Both the position numbers and the translations under genes were made by a program. From Tanypteryx hageni (taxonomy: Eukaryota; Arthropoda; Insecta; Odonata; Petaluridae), in NCBI GenBank assembly GCA_028673005.1, contig CM054116.1, positions 64,418,682-64,482,681 of the forward strand: a stretch of 64,000 nucleotides of DNA. Reading direction: 5' to 3'. The notes under the pieces were generated by a model that did no database searches, was not told the origin of the DNA, and was given only the letters and a program-made list of their open reading frames with translations. The stretch's first letter is position 1. Each line of letters begins with the position of its first letter. Of this stretch, positions 23,201 through 37,200 are shown in pieces.

Positions 23201-26200
23201 CCCTGCGGAAGATAGAGCTTGGCTCTCGTCAAGCCAAAGAAAATCAGTTAATAATAAACCCTTATTCTCTTGGTCATTTGGTCATTCTGTCTGTAACGCG
23301 CAATATCTCGCCGTTTCTTCAGCCAGTTCAGCCACATTTGGTAGGATTGCTATACTATAATTTTATAGTAATATAATGGTTTAATTTGTTTTTTTTTATT
23401 GTTTGATTACAAAGCCCGTTTTAAACGGGCTAATTCGTCTAGTTAATAAATAATTAAGTAGCGCGTTATCCACGAACCTGGATAAAATGAACGCGTTTTT
23501 TCCTTCTATTATTAAATCGGTAATATTTTGTTCTTTTTACGCCATGAAGATTTCTCCCGTTAACATAATTGACGAACCGAGGAGAATTAGGAATTTGATC
23601 GCCCATTATATGCGTAAATTTAGCTTATCTTATTTTTTATATGGTTATACCGCCACATGTCGTTCGTATGAGCTTGTTTGTAAGTGGCATCAATGCGAAA
23701 ATGTACTCTCAAAATTTCGTCTTTCATATTATATCTTCGGAGATATTTAAAAAAATGAATGACCCCTACAGTGGCGTATCTAGGGGGAGGGAGGTTTGGG
23801 AGTTAACCCCCCTTCCCCTTGAGCCAAGTTTTTTTTCGATGTTCCAATTTTATGAAGGTAAACCCCGTTAGTAATGTCCCGGATAAAATGTCTCCAGGCA
23901 AAATGCCCCCGGACAAAATTTCCTCAAACGCAAAGTAGGACAAAACGTCCCTACGCCTTGGAATAAATATTTATATACTGTTCAAAATCAGTCAGATGAA
24001 TAATTATAACGCCTTGAACAGATTTCCGTATTTATTTTGTTCGGAAAAAGTAAATTAGTAACATTATTCTCCATATAGACGTTTCTACATATAACGGGTT
24101 TTTACAAACATCCCGGCTAGGAAGAAATTTGGAATTTGGCAGGAATACTTCAATCACGCATTTAAGTTAATGGCGATGAAAAGATCTCCGAAAAGAATCC
24201 GGATTCGACTCTTAAGACATAATTTCCTTTTTCTGTAAAATAACACTTAAAAACCGATTGTTCGACGTGCAGTCTTTCATTCTTTTGAAAATTAAAATTA
24301 GAAGAAACTGACCATCGATCTTCGGACGGGAGCTGCTTTAAAGAAGAATGGTTCAAGTTTATTATTCTTGACATCAACTTTTGTCCTCAATTCGAAATCG
24401 CTCAAATTTATCGTTTAAATCATATAGATTGGAAAAATTGTCTTTTAACCGTTTTCTGCCTTGGAAACCATGCTATTGGGAATCTTTTTGAAACGAGAAC
24501 AAATTCTGCTATGACCGAGAATCGAACCCGGATCTTCCACTTGCCGGGCGGATATGCTACCACCGAAATCAATCATAGAATATCCGCCCGGCAAGTGTAA
24601 TACCCGAATTTGATTCCCGGTCATGGTAGAATTTTTTCTCGTTTCAAAAATATTCGTAACTTTCACAGCTTATGTTTGTCTGCATAGGATCTTAAGATCA
24701 CTTCATTCTGTCAGACATGTTGCTGTCTAAACCTATTATACGAACGAAATTGTACATTATGATTTAACTCGAGAACATTTAAATTTGTCTCATCTATTTG
24801 ACGGGTTATAAAAGATTCCCTTATACAACTTTCAGTTCAGGAAATATTCAATCTACTCATAATTATACAAAAATTGGTGGAGACAAAATTAAAAAGAAAC
24901 AAATAATTTGACATCATGGTTTGGCCCTCTTAAATATTCACCGAAAATTTACACTAGCAATGCATCAAGTTATTGATGAGTTAGCCAAAAAATCACGTCT
25001 ATTAAATCTACGCCTGTAAAGAAAAATTACTTTTCCTGATATTTTAGTAGCGTTTGCTTCAGAGTGAAAAATCTGTTAGCTTTGGTTTGCAAAAGTCCTA
25101 ACTTACTTCAATATGATTTTCAAATGAACTTACTTTTGTATTTGTTTGATTCCTTTTTCTAACTTAAATGAAAATAAATGAGACTTTAAAGATGCCTAAT
25201 GTAAGTTTTAAACTTATAAATATTGTACATATTTTAATTTTGTAGTTTTTAGGCAAGATTTCTCGTTTCTTCATCCAAATAAAGTAAATATAAAAATTAA
25301 ATTTCCCAGCTTTCGTGGACGAACCCAGGACTTCTCACGAGCGACTAGTCACCCACAGGCGACATTTTGGGTGCCCTATGTTTTTATTTTTGTATGATTA
25401 ATATTTTCCATTATAATTATTTATATTTATTTTTTCATATTTGTGTCAAGATGAACAACGTATTATTAATGTATGTTTTTAAAAATGATACCAAAAATGC
25501 TAAAGACATTTTGTTATTCGATGTTATAGTCCCATATATTCTATATTACTGTCGATAATTGTATATGACTTATTTTGGTTGTGAATTTATTTTGTGTCTT
25601 TTATCCTCGCTTTTCACTTTTAATTTTTTCCGTATAGTTGGCGTCCTTGATTATTAATCTCTTGGAAATTTAATTATGAATTTTAAACCTATAAGTGGCC
25701 TTTCTGTTAGCAATTTCTTACCGATTTTACTTGTAAGTTATTTTGCTGTATTATCTCGTAATATGTTATTTGCGTGAAAAATAAAAATTAAACCAAGATT
25801 TCCTAGGCCTCGACGAATCAGCATTTGCTGTAACACGGGTTGCCTAATCCACGAAAGAGCAGCCGCTGGTTACTAGGGTTAAAACCCCCCCGTAACCCAT
25901 TTATAGATACTCTACTGGACCCCTATCCTATCCTGTTTGTTTTTCAAAACTCATATCTAAAGAAATATAGAGGGCATCATAGATAACGTACACCCTGAAA
26001 ATTCAGTCATATGTCTTACCGATTGCTTGATATTTTTAATTTAATTGATTGCATAGACAGAGCAAAAACATAAGCTCGTTTATTAAATAAAACGCTAAAA
26101 ATTCCGAGGATCTTAGGAATGTCTCTCCTTGTATCGCGAGGGGTATGATTTTGTTATCATTATTGGATGGAATGAAGGAAAGCGCATCTAAAAAGTTAAT

Positions 26201-29200
26201 TTAGTTGTTGTTCCTAACCCTTTTATTGGAATTAAATGCGAAAGAAATATTTACATTTTGCAAAGAATTTTCGTTTTGCACCTTCCCGGAATTTGCCGCC
26301 GGTTTTGTTTGAAGCAAAAACGGAGATAAACGAATGAATTATTTTCAGCGACATTCTCTTATTTTTTAGCCATGTCTTGGCGATTATGTTAATGTAATTA
26401 GTACAAAATTTAACTCAACTGATTACTAAAATTTGAGTTGCGAAATTACTATGAACTTTAATATTGAAATTATAGCCGTGTTCATCAAACTACTTATTTT
26501 CACTTTATTTTTGTCTTTATACTGAAAAATAATTAGCTAATGACACTATTTTCTTCATTACTGCCCCTATAAACACTGTTTGTTCTTGAAATACTCAATC
26601 GGTCGGGTAAACTTGAATTTAGCAAATAAGCGTTTTTCCAGCGGAAACGAAAGAATTTATTACTTTCTCCATATACGTAGTATAGGGGAAAGTATTGTAT
26701 TCATGAAAAAAAATCGACTTCGAGATTTCAACGGAAATACACGTTTTGAGGTCCCCTGAACACGTTTTGACCATTTCCTCGATGATGTCTGTGTGGGTGT
26801 GTATGTTACAGCTTTGTTGTGGGTGCTTTAACTCAAAAACTATTAATCACGTCAACGCGAAACTTTATATTTGACAATTTTTATGTAAGCCACAAGAACT
26901 TATTTGTTTTTGGTAAACATCGCTCAACTGAAAGTTAGTGTTTACTCTTGTCACTTATCTGTTATTTTAAGATATTAGTTTTAATATTTGATAAATGTAA
27001 AAATGTATAGGAATAAAAGTTGTAGGAAATTTAATGTTTTACAACATTTGTTTGAAACATTTTTCCATATAATGCATTGTTTAAGAGATATCTTATATTT
27101 TTAGCTGCCACCACCACGCCACCTACGGACAACTATTGTTAACATTTGACACTTAGTTACGTCCTACGTTAGTAACGTTCCTTTTTATTTTCTTAATTGT
27201 TGGAGCTTTGTGGGTATATCCAATATCAGAAGGCTGTGGTTTGAGTTTATTTCTGTTCTTTGTCAAGTCTAAAATTTTCTCGCAGTTTCTTAAAATATTT
27301 ATTATGTAACCTATTTGTAATTTTTAGAAATATTACAGATATGGAGAAGGTCATGTGGTGGCCACATCAGATTTTTCCGACGGTGTCCGGTACAAATTTT
27401 CTTCGGAAGATATTATGTTTATTTAATTTCCTTCGAGCGCAATGCGAAGAATACAATACGTCCTATATCCGAGTTTCCCAATCTATTTTTATGCTTCCTC
27501 TGAACCCGCTTCCTTTCCTCTTCTCCTCCCCTCCCTTCCCTTGTCCCTCAAACCGAGAGTCTTATTCTTCTGTTGTGTGGATCCCACAGGGTCTCGTTTT
27601 TTTCTCAAGAAGCGCAACCCCGTTTCCTGTTTTTTATCCCTTCCCTGCCAACAACCCTCTCTTTTAGGTCCGCCATTCATTCGTACGTAGCCAAGTTCAA
27701 TTACGCCTCTGCCTAGGTTTCCATTTTATTTTATTTTATTTACTACTCAACAGCCGAGTTTACGAAATTCCGGAATCACCCTCGTCGAAATTGTTTTCCT
27801 CTTTTTTTCCTAAATGTAATTAAATAACAGAGCTCATGTTGAACGTTCACCTGACGGGATTTTTTTGGTATCGTTATACCTTAACGTCCGCCAGCTGAAG
27901 GTTATTTTGTGGTTCATAACTTCGGAACAAAGCGTGGAGTGAATTTCGAGTCTGCTGTGTAATAAGGCTACTATCGCGTAATGATAATCTTGAACCGTTA
28001 AAAGTTTGCGCATGAAATTGTTCCAAATACTATTTTTTTTAAAGCGATCACCTTGCCAACAGATGTTAGAAAATAGTTTAAACCCTCCTCCCTTTTTCTC
28101 TTAAGTCGGTCGACGTTCTTGACTTGAAATCCAGTTCTTATAAACATCTCATTCGTTCTGATAATATTTTCCCATAAAATTTGCATCTTCTGTTAGCCAT
28201 TCACACTGTTTCTCTGTACATAGCATCCTCGGGACTGGATTCGTATTTTGGTTCACCGATAGCAGGATTACTAAGGCCAAAATCGTTCCCCCCTCACTCG
28301 CCTTTAGGCATGTGCATACATAGTATTGCTTAATGTGACGCGTCGATTTAAAGATAGAAAAAGTTATTTATTTAGACTCTGTTCATCGTTTATTTTATAT
28401 CTATCATCGAAAAAAGTTTATCCAAGTATTTTCAACATGTACCTTTATAGAGAATTCGTTTTTACTCTGCCCCCTTAATTCCTTCTAGTGAACGGGTATT
28501 GTTTCTTCGAAAAGAAGTAAATGAGACGCCAAAATTCCGTATAAACGGCGAAATGAAACGACACTCTCGGATGGCTCTGATATTTCAGTCCGCTCGAGAC
28601 GAATCGAGGCAAAGGAAAAAACCAATGTTCTCGAAGGATATGAAATTAACAGGTGTTCTCGGAATGGGGATTGTTCGTTCTCATAAGAGGAGTCGTGGGA
28701 ATTTTTTCATAACTTAATTGTTCTGGAGGTTTGACTGGCTGGGTGGTCTGAGCTCGATCCGGGAAGAAAACGAACAAATTCGAAGCGCGCGTATGTGTGC
28801 GTGCGCGGCTGCGTAGCGGCCACTCGAGATGAGAATCGTTGAGTTTTTCTTAGCAGCGCGGGTATGAAGGTCCACGTTGTCCCAGCATTTATTATGTTAG
28901 ACCTGGAGTCTCAAACCAAAAATTGCACGGGGGCCAAATAGATAAAAATCTATGGCAAATCGCATGTGATAATTTCGAAAAATACTGCTGCACATCATAG
29001 TAATGAGCGCCATTTTTTGTTGAAGCATAAAACCACACGACTCTGAATAATATAAATTTTTAATTAAGAAACTAACTTATATTTCCTAACTGGTAAACAT
29101 TTTATATTGTTACGTATCTCCTCGTCCACGCTGTCTCTCTACCACCTACTTGTAATAGAATCAGAGTAATGAGAATGCAATGTCGGATACAAAGGGCTGA

Positions 29201-31130
29201 TACAAATCGTGTAACTAACTCCCTCCCTTCCGGTGAGAATGATAATAATAATGATTTGTTTTAATAGGTATTCTTACTTAGTAATCATTTAGGAATTTAA
29301 ATCGTCCTACGTGTAGTGCATAATATGCACTGTATATTTATTATAATGTGACGTTATTATTTTATATCAGTATATATCAGTAAATTTAATTTATCCCCAT
29401 AAGCTATGCACCTAGATCCACCCCTGTGAGAGGGTCTCACACTTTGAATTGGAGGATCGCGTGTTTGAGGCGTGTTGCGACTAAAACCGTCGAACCTTTT
29501 AGGTTAGTTCAAATTGCGCTTCAATGAGAGCTATGTCGAGAAATTTTATTCCGATTTTAATTTGCTCAGTAGTAAAATTTTCATTGCCTATAGCTTTAGA
29601 AACTCGATCTTGAGTTGGATTATATTAAGAGCATTTATTGAAATAAAACGCACTTTAAAGGTAGAAGAAATGCTTCTTCGAAATGATCATCGCGATTATT
29701 CTGTTATCAAATTAAATCTTTTTTCAATTGCGTGGTATAACCATTTATCTTCCCAAACGGGAATCTAATTTTGTTTTAGAGCCATAGCTAAAATTTAAAA
29801 AGTTTTTTTTGAGTGGGTTTTCTTCTCGGTTATTGCTGGTTAATAGGTTCGAAGTGGTGTGTGTAAATAGCTGTTTATACCTGGGAACTCATGTCAGTCT
29901 TTGCACTAAATGGCATAAATTGTGCTTTTCAGCTTATAGTAAACTGGAATAAAAAGCGCTGAATGCCGGATAAGCCGACGGCATTACTCGGAAAAAATAT
30001 ATAAGGCCTATTTAAAAAGCAGGCGGGACTATCACTTTTCTTTTGTTATTCTTCTGCGCGTAACTACGCAAATTAATTAATCACATCTATCACGAACCTG
30101 CTACCATTGTACGTATTCGCTAGTTCAGCCTTTGTTCGCCCGGAGAAGCGGAGCGAACCCCGCATTTTTAAGCTTAATATATGAACGAGTTTTTGACTTC
30201 CTGTTCGTTTCTCGTGCCAGATTCCTAGCATTATCGGAATGAACGCGAGGTGGTGAAGTTTTTAGAATATTATTCTGGTCTTGATCGAGAATGCGAGGAA
30301 TGAGCGGTCCACCGTAAAAAAATCCCTCGGTTCGTAGGCTCAGAATCTTTTTCGAAATGGTGCCGCGCGGATTGACGATCGCATTCCTATTTATCATCGT
30401 CACCGCCGTCAACGCGATTACCGTGATTCCGTAACCGAGGAACTGGTTGATTTAATAAGTCAATTAAATTTAACGGGGGTGGAGTAATAGCGAAGTCGGG
30501 GGAAACTCATCCGGCTGGGGAAAAAATGTTTCGGGCCTTTGTATAAATCTGGAATTCCTTTCGTCTTCAAGAAGAACGAAAAAAGCTCAGGAAAATATCG
30601 TTTTTTTCTGTAATCGCTCCGATCTGGTTATTTTATACGATTCGTCCGAGAACTCGAAGGGGTGGACCCCGACTGGAAGGATTTGAATGCCGTCTTTCTT
30701 TAGCGACCGCGTGTAACATTTTATTTTCATTTTTTTCCTGCCGCCTACGTTTCGGATCGGGAAAAATAATACGGCGGCAAGTATCCGCGACTCGTTAGGG
30801 GCCGTTCATGTAGTACGTACGCACGGAGTTTGCGTATACCCTGCGTATGGAAGGAGGGGAGTAAGACCAAGTAGTGCGTACGCGCGTGAAATAAAACAGA
30901 CTATATAGATATAGATTGTTGTTAAGTGTTTAGCCTGTTAGTTTTCGAAAATTACACATCAAATTCTCTCCAATATTAAACTTCATAGAACACTAGTATA
31001 AATACAAAGTTCTATGAACTTTAATGTTATAAATAATAATTATGTAATATAAATAAATAAAGTCTTCATAATTTAATTACAAAAATGATTTTTTGCGACG
31101 AACTTGTGTAGTTAGGGGGGGTGTACAATG

Positions 31131-31201
<71 letters not shown>

Positions 31202-34200
31202 GCACGCAAAAAATGTCGCCCTCCATCGGTTCGGAATTTTCCTTTTCCCGTTTCTTTTTCTCCTCCTGCCCCGGTCGATTGCTTCGACCGGGTCGTCCCC
31301 GCGTAATACCCGAGGAAGAAACGTACGAGGCGTCTTCCGGTGGAAGAGTGGAAGTATTATTTCGTCTAATGTATAACGGGGCGCCGAACTCTTTCTCTCT
31401 CTCTCTCTCTTTCTCGCTCCAGGGTGAGTCGGAGGGGGAGGGAAGTAGGGGGGAGGGGGGGGAGAGATAGAAAGGAAAAGAATCCTCCTCGACCCGTTTC
31501 GCAGCTAGCAACTTCAACCTTCAAGGAGCGTGGAATGAGGAGAATGCGGGAACGGAATGGGAAGAGAAGGAGACGGCGGCGGCCCCTTCTTGTTTCCGGC
31601 TCGCTATCATCGTCTTGCGGGATGGCAGCGAGAGAAGGGAGCAAAGAGGGGGCGGGGAGGCAGAGAGAGAAAGAGGCGGAGTACCGCCTCCCGTCGGCGT
31701 TAACCCCGAGAACCCCACCGCGACGTTGCGTGTCTTGTTGCTACTGCCGCTTTTTCTCTTTATCTCTCTCTCTCTTTGGTCTTGCCCAAAGGAACGGGCA
31801 AATATACGCTGTGGGTAGGCGGTGGAGGCGGAGTGGAGGAGGCTGCCGAGGCCGCCACCGCCAACACCATTTTCTCCCTCTCTCTCTCTCTCTCCCTCTA
31901 AGCCTCGGGGACTAGCGGATCGATAAGTGTGGCCGTGTTCTGTACTCCATTCATGCGAGGGGCGAGGTGTTTAAGAAGGCGACAGCTGTGTGTTCTTCAT
32001 CCCTTTCTCTCTCTCTTTATCCTCTCTCTCCACTCCCACGCCCATCCCTCTCTCTTATATATACTTGGTCCATTCCATCTGCTTCCCTCCCTCTTTCCCC
32101 CCTTCCTTCCTTAGCCCGTCTTGTTTGGGTGGACTAGTCCTCCCACCTAAGATTTATCAATCTATATAACCTTCTCCCCTTCACGATTCCTCCGCCACCT
32201 GTTACCTTTCCCTCTTCCTCTCCCTTTTTTCCCGAAGGAGTAACTCTTCGTCTTTAACCACTTGTTCTATCCGCCGCTCCTGAAATCGAAACGAGAGATT
32301 AGGATTGTCCGTATGATTTTTGTAGGGTCTGTTTGTTTTGGAATGTTTGTGTTTAGTAGGGTACCTCGTTTTTTTTGGCCTTTCCCAATGGAAAAATAAA
32401 CCGTGCCGCTTAGGGTGCAGAGGTTTGTGTACGGACGTCTGGTGGAGATATGGACGTTTTTACTGCGGTGGGCATTTTTTATGAGTAGTAATTTTTTTAT
32501 GGCTCGCGAGGTCCTTATTGGGTGGGTTGGAATGTTTCGTTTATGCGCGTTTAAGCTAAAGTTTTTCACATGTATGCTTGTATATGTTACACGTTTCGTT
32601 TACTGAGAATAGCGGCTGAGTTGAGTTATTTATTTGGAAACAGGTAGCAGTGATGTGCAACGTGTGATCAGATTTATTTATTTTACAGGCCTTACAATAA
32701 ATATGTCGGCGCTGGATGATATAGTCTTCATTTTATGTGTTGATAACCTGATGCGTCTTCAAATAACATTTTCATGAAGTTACACAAACTGCGGAATAGG
32801 TATCCTGTCTTTTAAATTATATCTTATGTTGGTTAATTTCAAAAATCTATTTTTTTGTCAGCAGAAATTGGGTACATATAGCATTTACTTTTTGATAGTA
32901 ACTCGCTTTAAGATATTACAGTTATCTTTTTAACGGAAATTGGCAAGCATCTCATGCGTTTTCGTGTCATAACCATTTAAGCTTTTATTGAAGTGAAAGG
33001 ATATTACCCGATTGATGTAAAAATTAAGTGCATACCAAAGGTGGATATCTTCGCTCGTACCTTCCAACTGCTACACAATGCATTATAGTTATTCTAAATC
33101 GTGTAGCGGTCGTTTCGTCTGAAAAATTACTTATTCGTGTCGAAGCGCCAGCAACGTTTTCGAAAAGATCCCTTTTGTTACTGTTCTCATTACATAAAAT
33201 TACCGCCCATTCCCTCGAAGAGATGTCTTTATTAAATTTGTAATTTATTCATGGACGGCAAGCGGTAGGGTGTCCTTGATTAATCACGACACGTCATCAC
33301 TCGAACGACGATGCTCGTCGCGTTATACCATCAGTCCTCATGCTCCTCGCCTTCCCTCTCCGATGATTCATAAAATTATACACGAGAGGAATTGCCCGTC
33401 GTTTTTAATGTTTATCGTCTGGAAGAAGTTGGGAAAAAATTAAGAGGAGCATTCGAAAAGCTTTCGTTCTCGTTCTCGTCCTCTTCACGAATAACGAATG
33501 CGTTAGTTTTACCTCAGACCATTTTACGTTGTTGTTTGCCCCTAACCGAAAGCCGTTAATGTCTAGTGATATAGCGGTCATGTGGCCATTATTCTCCTTC
33601 TTTATTATTTTTCCTCCCTCCTCCTTCGTGACTAATGGCAGTTGTTTCTGTTTTCGTCATTCATTCATACCGCCGTTGCCATGGCGGTCAGATCGAAGTT
33701 TTGCGTGCTGCCATGCCTTCCTCCTGTGTGGGAGTCGCATGAGAATTACGTTGCGGTCAAGGGTTTCATTATTATGGCCTACCTTCCGCCGTTTTACGTC
33801 CATTTTTTTGCTCCCGTTAACATTTACGGTCTTTTTTCGCCTCTTTTTTTGTTTCGTCGTATTATCCTTAGATACAAATGAATAATTAAAGCCAGGAGTC
33901 CCTACTTCGTTCGGTGGAAGGGCATCAAAGGTCATTCGTAGCTTCGGCGAGAGAGGGCTGAAGTAAAACGGCGCTGTTGTGCCTTGAGAGCGCCGAGTTC
34001 TTTTATGAATGATCACGAGTGGCTTTAATCAACTTGGTTCGTTTCGGTTGCATCCATCGATGAACTACGCGGTTGTTTGTTGTCTTTTTAGAGATAATTA
34101 GCTTGAGTTGTTCCAAGTCTGGAGAAAACTCTCTGAGACCGGAGTTATAGAATCGATTCTTGTTGAGGTGGTTTATCCGACTGCTATTGAAATCCGTCAG

Positions 34201-37200
34201 CACAATGATAATAAGTTCTTAAAATACTGCATATTTAGGAATTATGATCTTCAGTTTAAATCATCGGTGTCTATATCATCCCAGTATGTAATTAAAGAGA
34301 ATAAGTTGATCTTTTAAATGCATTTTCCGCCGAAATTATATGTTCAGCCACATTTGATTTCGTCTTCAAAAGTTACTACCAAGGCCAATCCATTAAAGAT
34401 TCTTACGTTATTCGAATTTTGTTTGGGTGACATTATAATCTAATGCAGGGGTGGGAAAATCTTTGACGAGACGGGCCGCATCAGCAGTTGCGGTTGCTTA
34501 GGTGGGCCACATTAAAATACGCAAGTGCCTTGTCGAGCCGCATTGAGTGTGCATCAGAAGTCACTTGAAAGAATGCGTAGGTTTCTCTCGGTGAAAATCG
34601 ATAATTAATATTATTTTTGCGGCAAAACTTAACAAGAAAAGGTTGTATGGCCCAAATTTTAACCAACAAATACGAAATTATGTGTTGTATTTCATGGTTT
34701 GCTTTCGTAATGGGATCGCGGACCATATAAAATGCTCTTGCGCGCCCGATGCGGCCCACGGGCCGTAATTTCTCCACCCTTGACCTAATTTATTAAAAAA
34801 AGTCGTTCAAGCGGTTGTGTGTGGGCGCCAATAGTTTTTCATGAAACATTTTGTATTGAATGGAAAAAATTACAGAATGCTCCTTTTTAAATTTGTTCGG
34901 TTCAAAATCCATTTTCCAGCTTTTAAAAATATATGTCGAGCCTAATTATACAATATGAAACGTACTACGAGGGTAAGTCAAAAAGTAAAAGGATTTTTTT
35001 AATTTCTCGCCCGGTTGGGTGGTAACACTGATTGTACTCATACCGCTGATTTAGTGTAGTGTCAGTTATTGTGTCGTAGCGGGTTATTATTCTGTGTCGT
35101 TGTTAACCGTTAAAGATGGAAGCTCCATTGTCGATTTGCACAAAAGAAGAAATGCGGGGAGTTATTCGATTCTTGTTTGTGGAAGCTGTTAAACCTGTGG
35201 AAATTATTCGTCGAATGCAGGTTCAATACGGTGATAATTGTTTATTTTCGCAGTAAAATTTGCGAGTGGATAGATCACTTCAAAAAGGGAAGAACTTCTG
35301 TATGCGATGAGGAGAAATCAGGAAGGCCGTCAACGTCAACGACTGAGAACAATATTCAAGTCGTTGAAAGAATGGTACGAGAAAACAGCCCAATCAAAGT
35401 GGACGACATTGCGGAGGCTTTAAACATCAGTCATGGTTCAGCATGTTCCATCTTGCACGACACGCTAAATTTTCTAAAAGTGTGTGCAAGGTGGGTCCCT
35501 AGACAATTGCCCGCGCAACATAAGGAAGTCTCACGTACCCATTTGACACATTATCGCCGTAAGGGAGATGAATTTTTAGAGCGAATCGTCACCACAGGTG
35601 AAACATGGGTGCATCATTACGAGCCGGAGGGTAAAGCTCAGAGTATGGCTTGGAAACACCCGTCATCACCCATGGTTAAGAAATTCATAAGTCAACCATC
35701 AGCCAGTAAGATTATGCGTACACGTTTTTTGGATATGAAAGGTACGATTTTGGTTCATTTCACTCCGAAGAGTGACATCGTTAACAGTAAGAATTATTGT
35801 GATGTGTTGCAAATGAAACTGAAACCCGCGATCAGATCCAAACGCCATGGAAAACTTCGAAAGGGCGTCATCTTGTTGCATGACAACCGCCGTCCTCATG
35901 CGACCAATCGGACGGTCGAAACTGTAAATGACTTGGTATTTGAATTGATGGAGCACCCGCCATACAGTTCAGATCTCGCTCCCAGCGATTTCCGTTTGTT
36001 TGGCCTAATGAAAGAAGCGCTAAGACGAAGAAGATTTTCATCCGGTGAAGAAGTCATTGGCGAGGTGCAAAATTGGTTGAAGACGCAGCAAAAAAAACTT
36101 TTTCTATTAGAATTGAAAAACTTGTGAAACACTGGAACCGGTGCGTTGAAGTCGAGAGGGATTACATTGAAAAATAATATTAGTTTCGTTTCTGTATATT
36201 TAAAATAAATGTGCTTTTTAGACGATTCCCTTTACTTTTTGACTTACCCTCGTATGTATAAAAATCGAGTTTCTGTTCAGGTGTCTCTCTGTCCGTGTCT
36301 CTTCCTCTCTATCTGTCCGTGTCTCTTCTCTCTGTCCGGGTGTCTGCCTACACTTCCAACGCCCGTCACTTGTAGTTGAAATTATTTTCTGAAAATTTGT
36401 CCCGGGTTCGATTTCAGGAACCTTTCATTTTTCCATGTGATTATCATTGGAGCGAGCGTAGGATATTTTTAATTGGAATTTTAAAATAGGCAAGAATTTG
36501 GATATTTATTCTAGACTTAAATGAACGTACCGGTTATAGAATGTAGTTTACTTTTGTCGTGGAGAGAATTTGAATCCCTTCTGAATTAGCCCAAATATTA
36601 ATTTGGAATCCGAAAATGTGGACAGTTATCATGTTTTTAACGATGAGAATGTTTCACTACCTTGCATCGTCGCCGCTTTTGCGTGTCTAATGCCTTTGTA
36701 TGGGAAATATTCATCGTAATTTGGTTTTCAGTTGCTGTATACAATTATATTTTTGTTTTATTTACATTACAACAAATAAGAAGCAACTTTAATCAACGTT
36801 TAAAATCATTAAAGCATAATAATAACGGTAAAATTAAAAATTTCTACTATCCATTGAAAGAGCCATGAGTTTATTTGTTTACGTTTTTTAATATGGACTT
36901 AGCTAAGGTCCACAATTTGAACTAATTGATTGGGATCATATCATATGTTCTTCATACTATGCATAAATAAATTAAAATTTGAAAAATCTTCATTTAACTT
37001 AGGTATCATACTTACGGCCGTGAAACACGCTATTCTAATACCCAGAAATGATGTTGATGTGATAATACTGCATTAATGTACAAAATTCCTGGTAGGATAT
37101 ATTAAAGTGCAGATAGCGTTGTAGATTCACATCTTGCTGACCTCGGCCCAGCAGAATTTTTGAACGATTTAAATGCACCTAAGTTTTCTTCATATGCATT

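Noticed and set aside
24509..24578. A functional tRNA gene on the minus strand
   Set aside because: The loop lacks U33, the acceptor stem is short, and the sequence lies inside an inverted repeat; better read as a tRNA-derived SINE.
29411..29426. Complete hAT element ending in CCTAGATCCACCCCTG
   Set aside because: No matching left end or TGAGAGGG duplication could be found upstream; only a solitary end can be supported.
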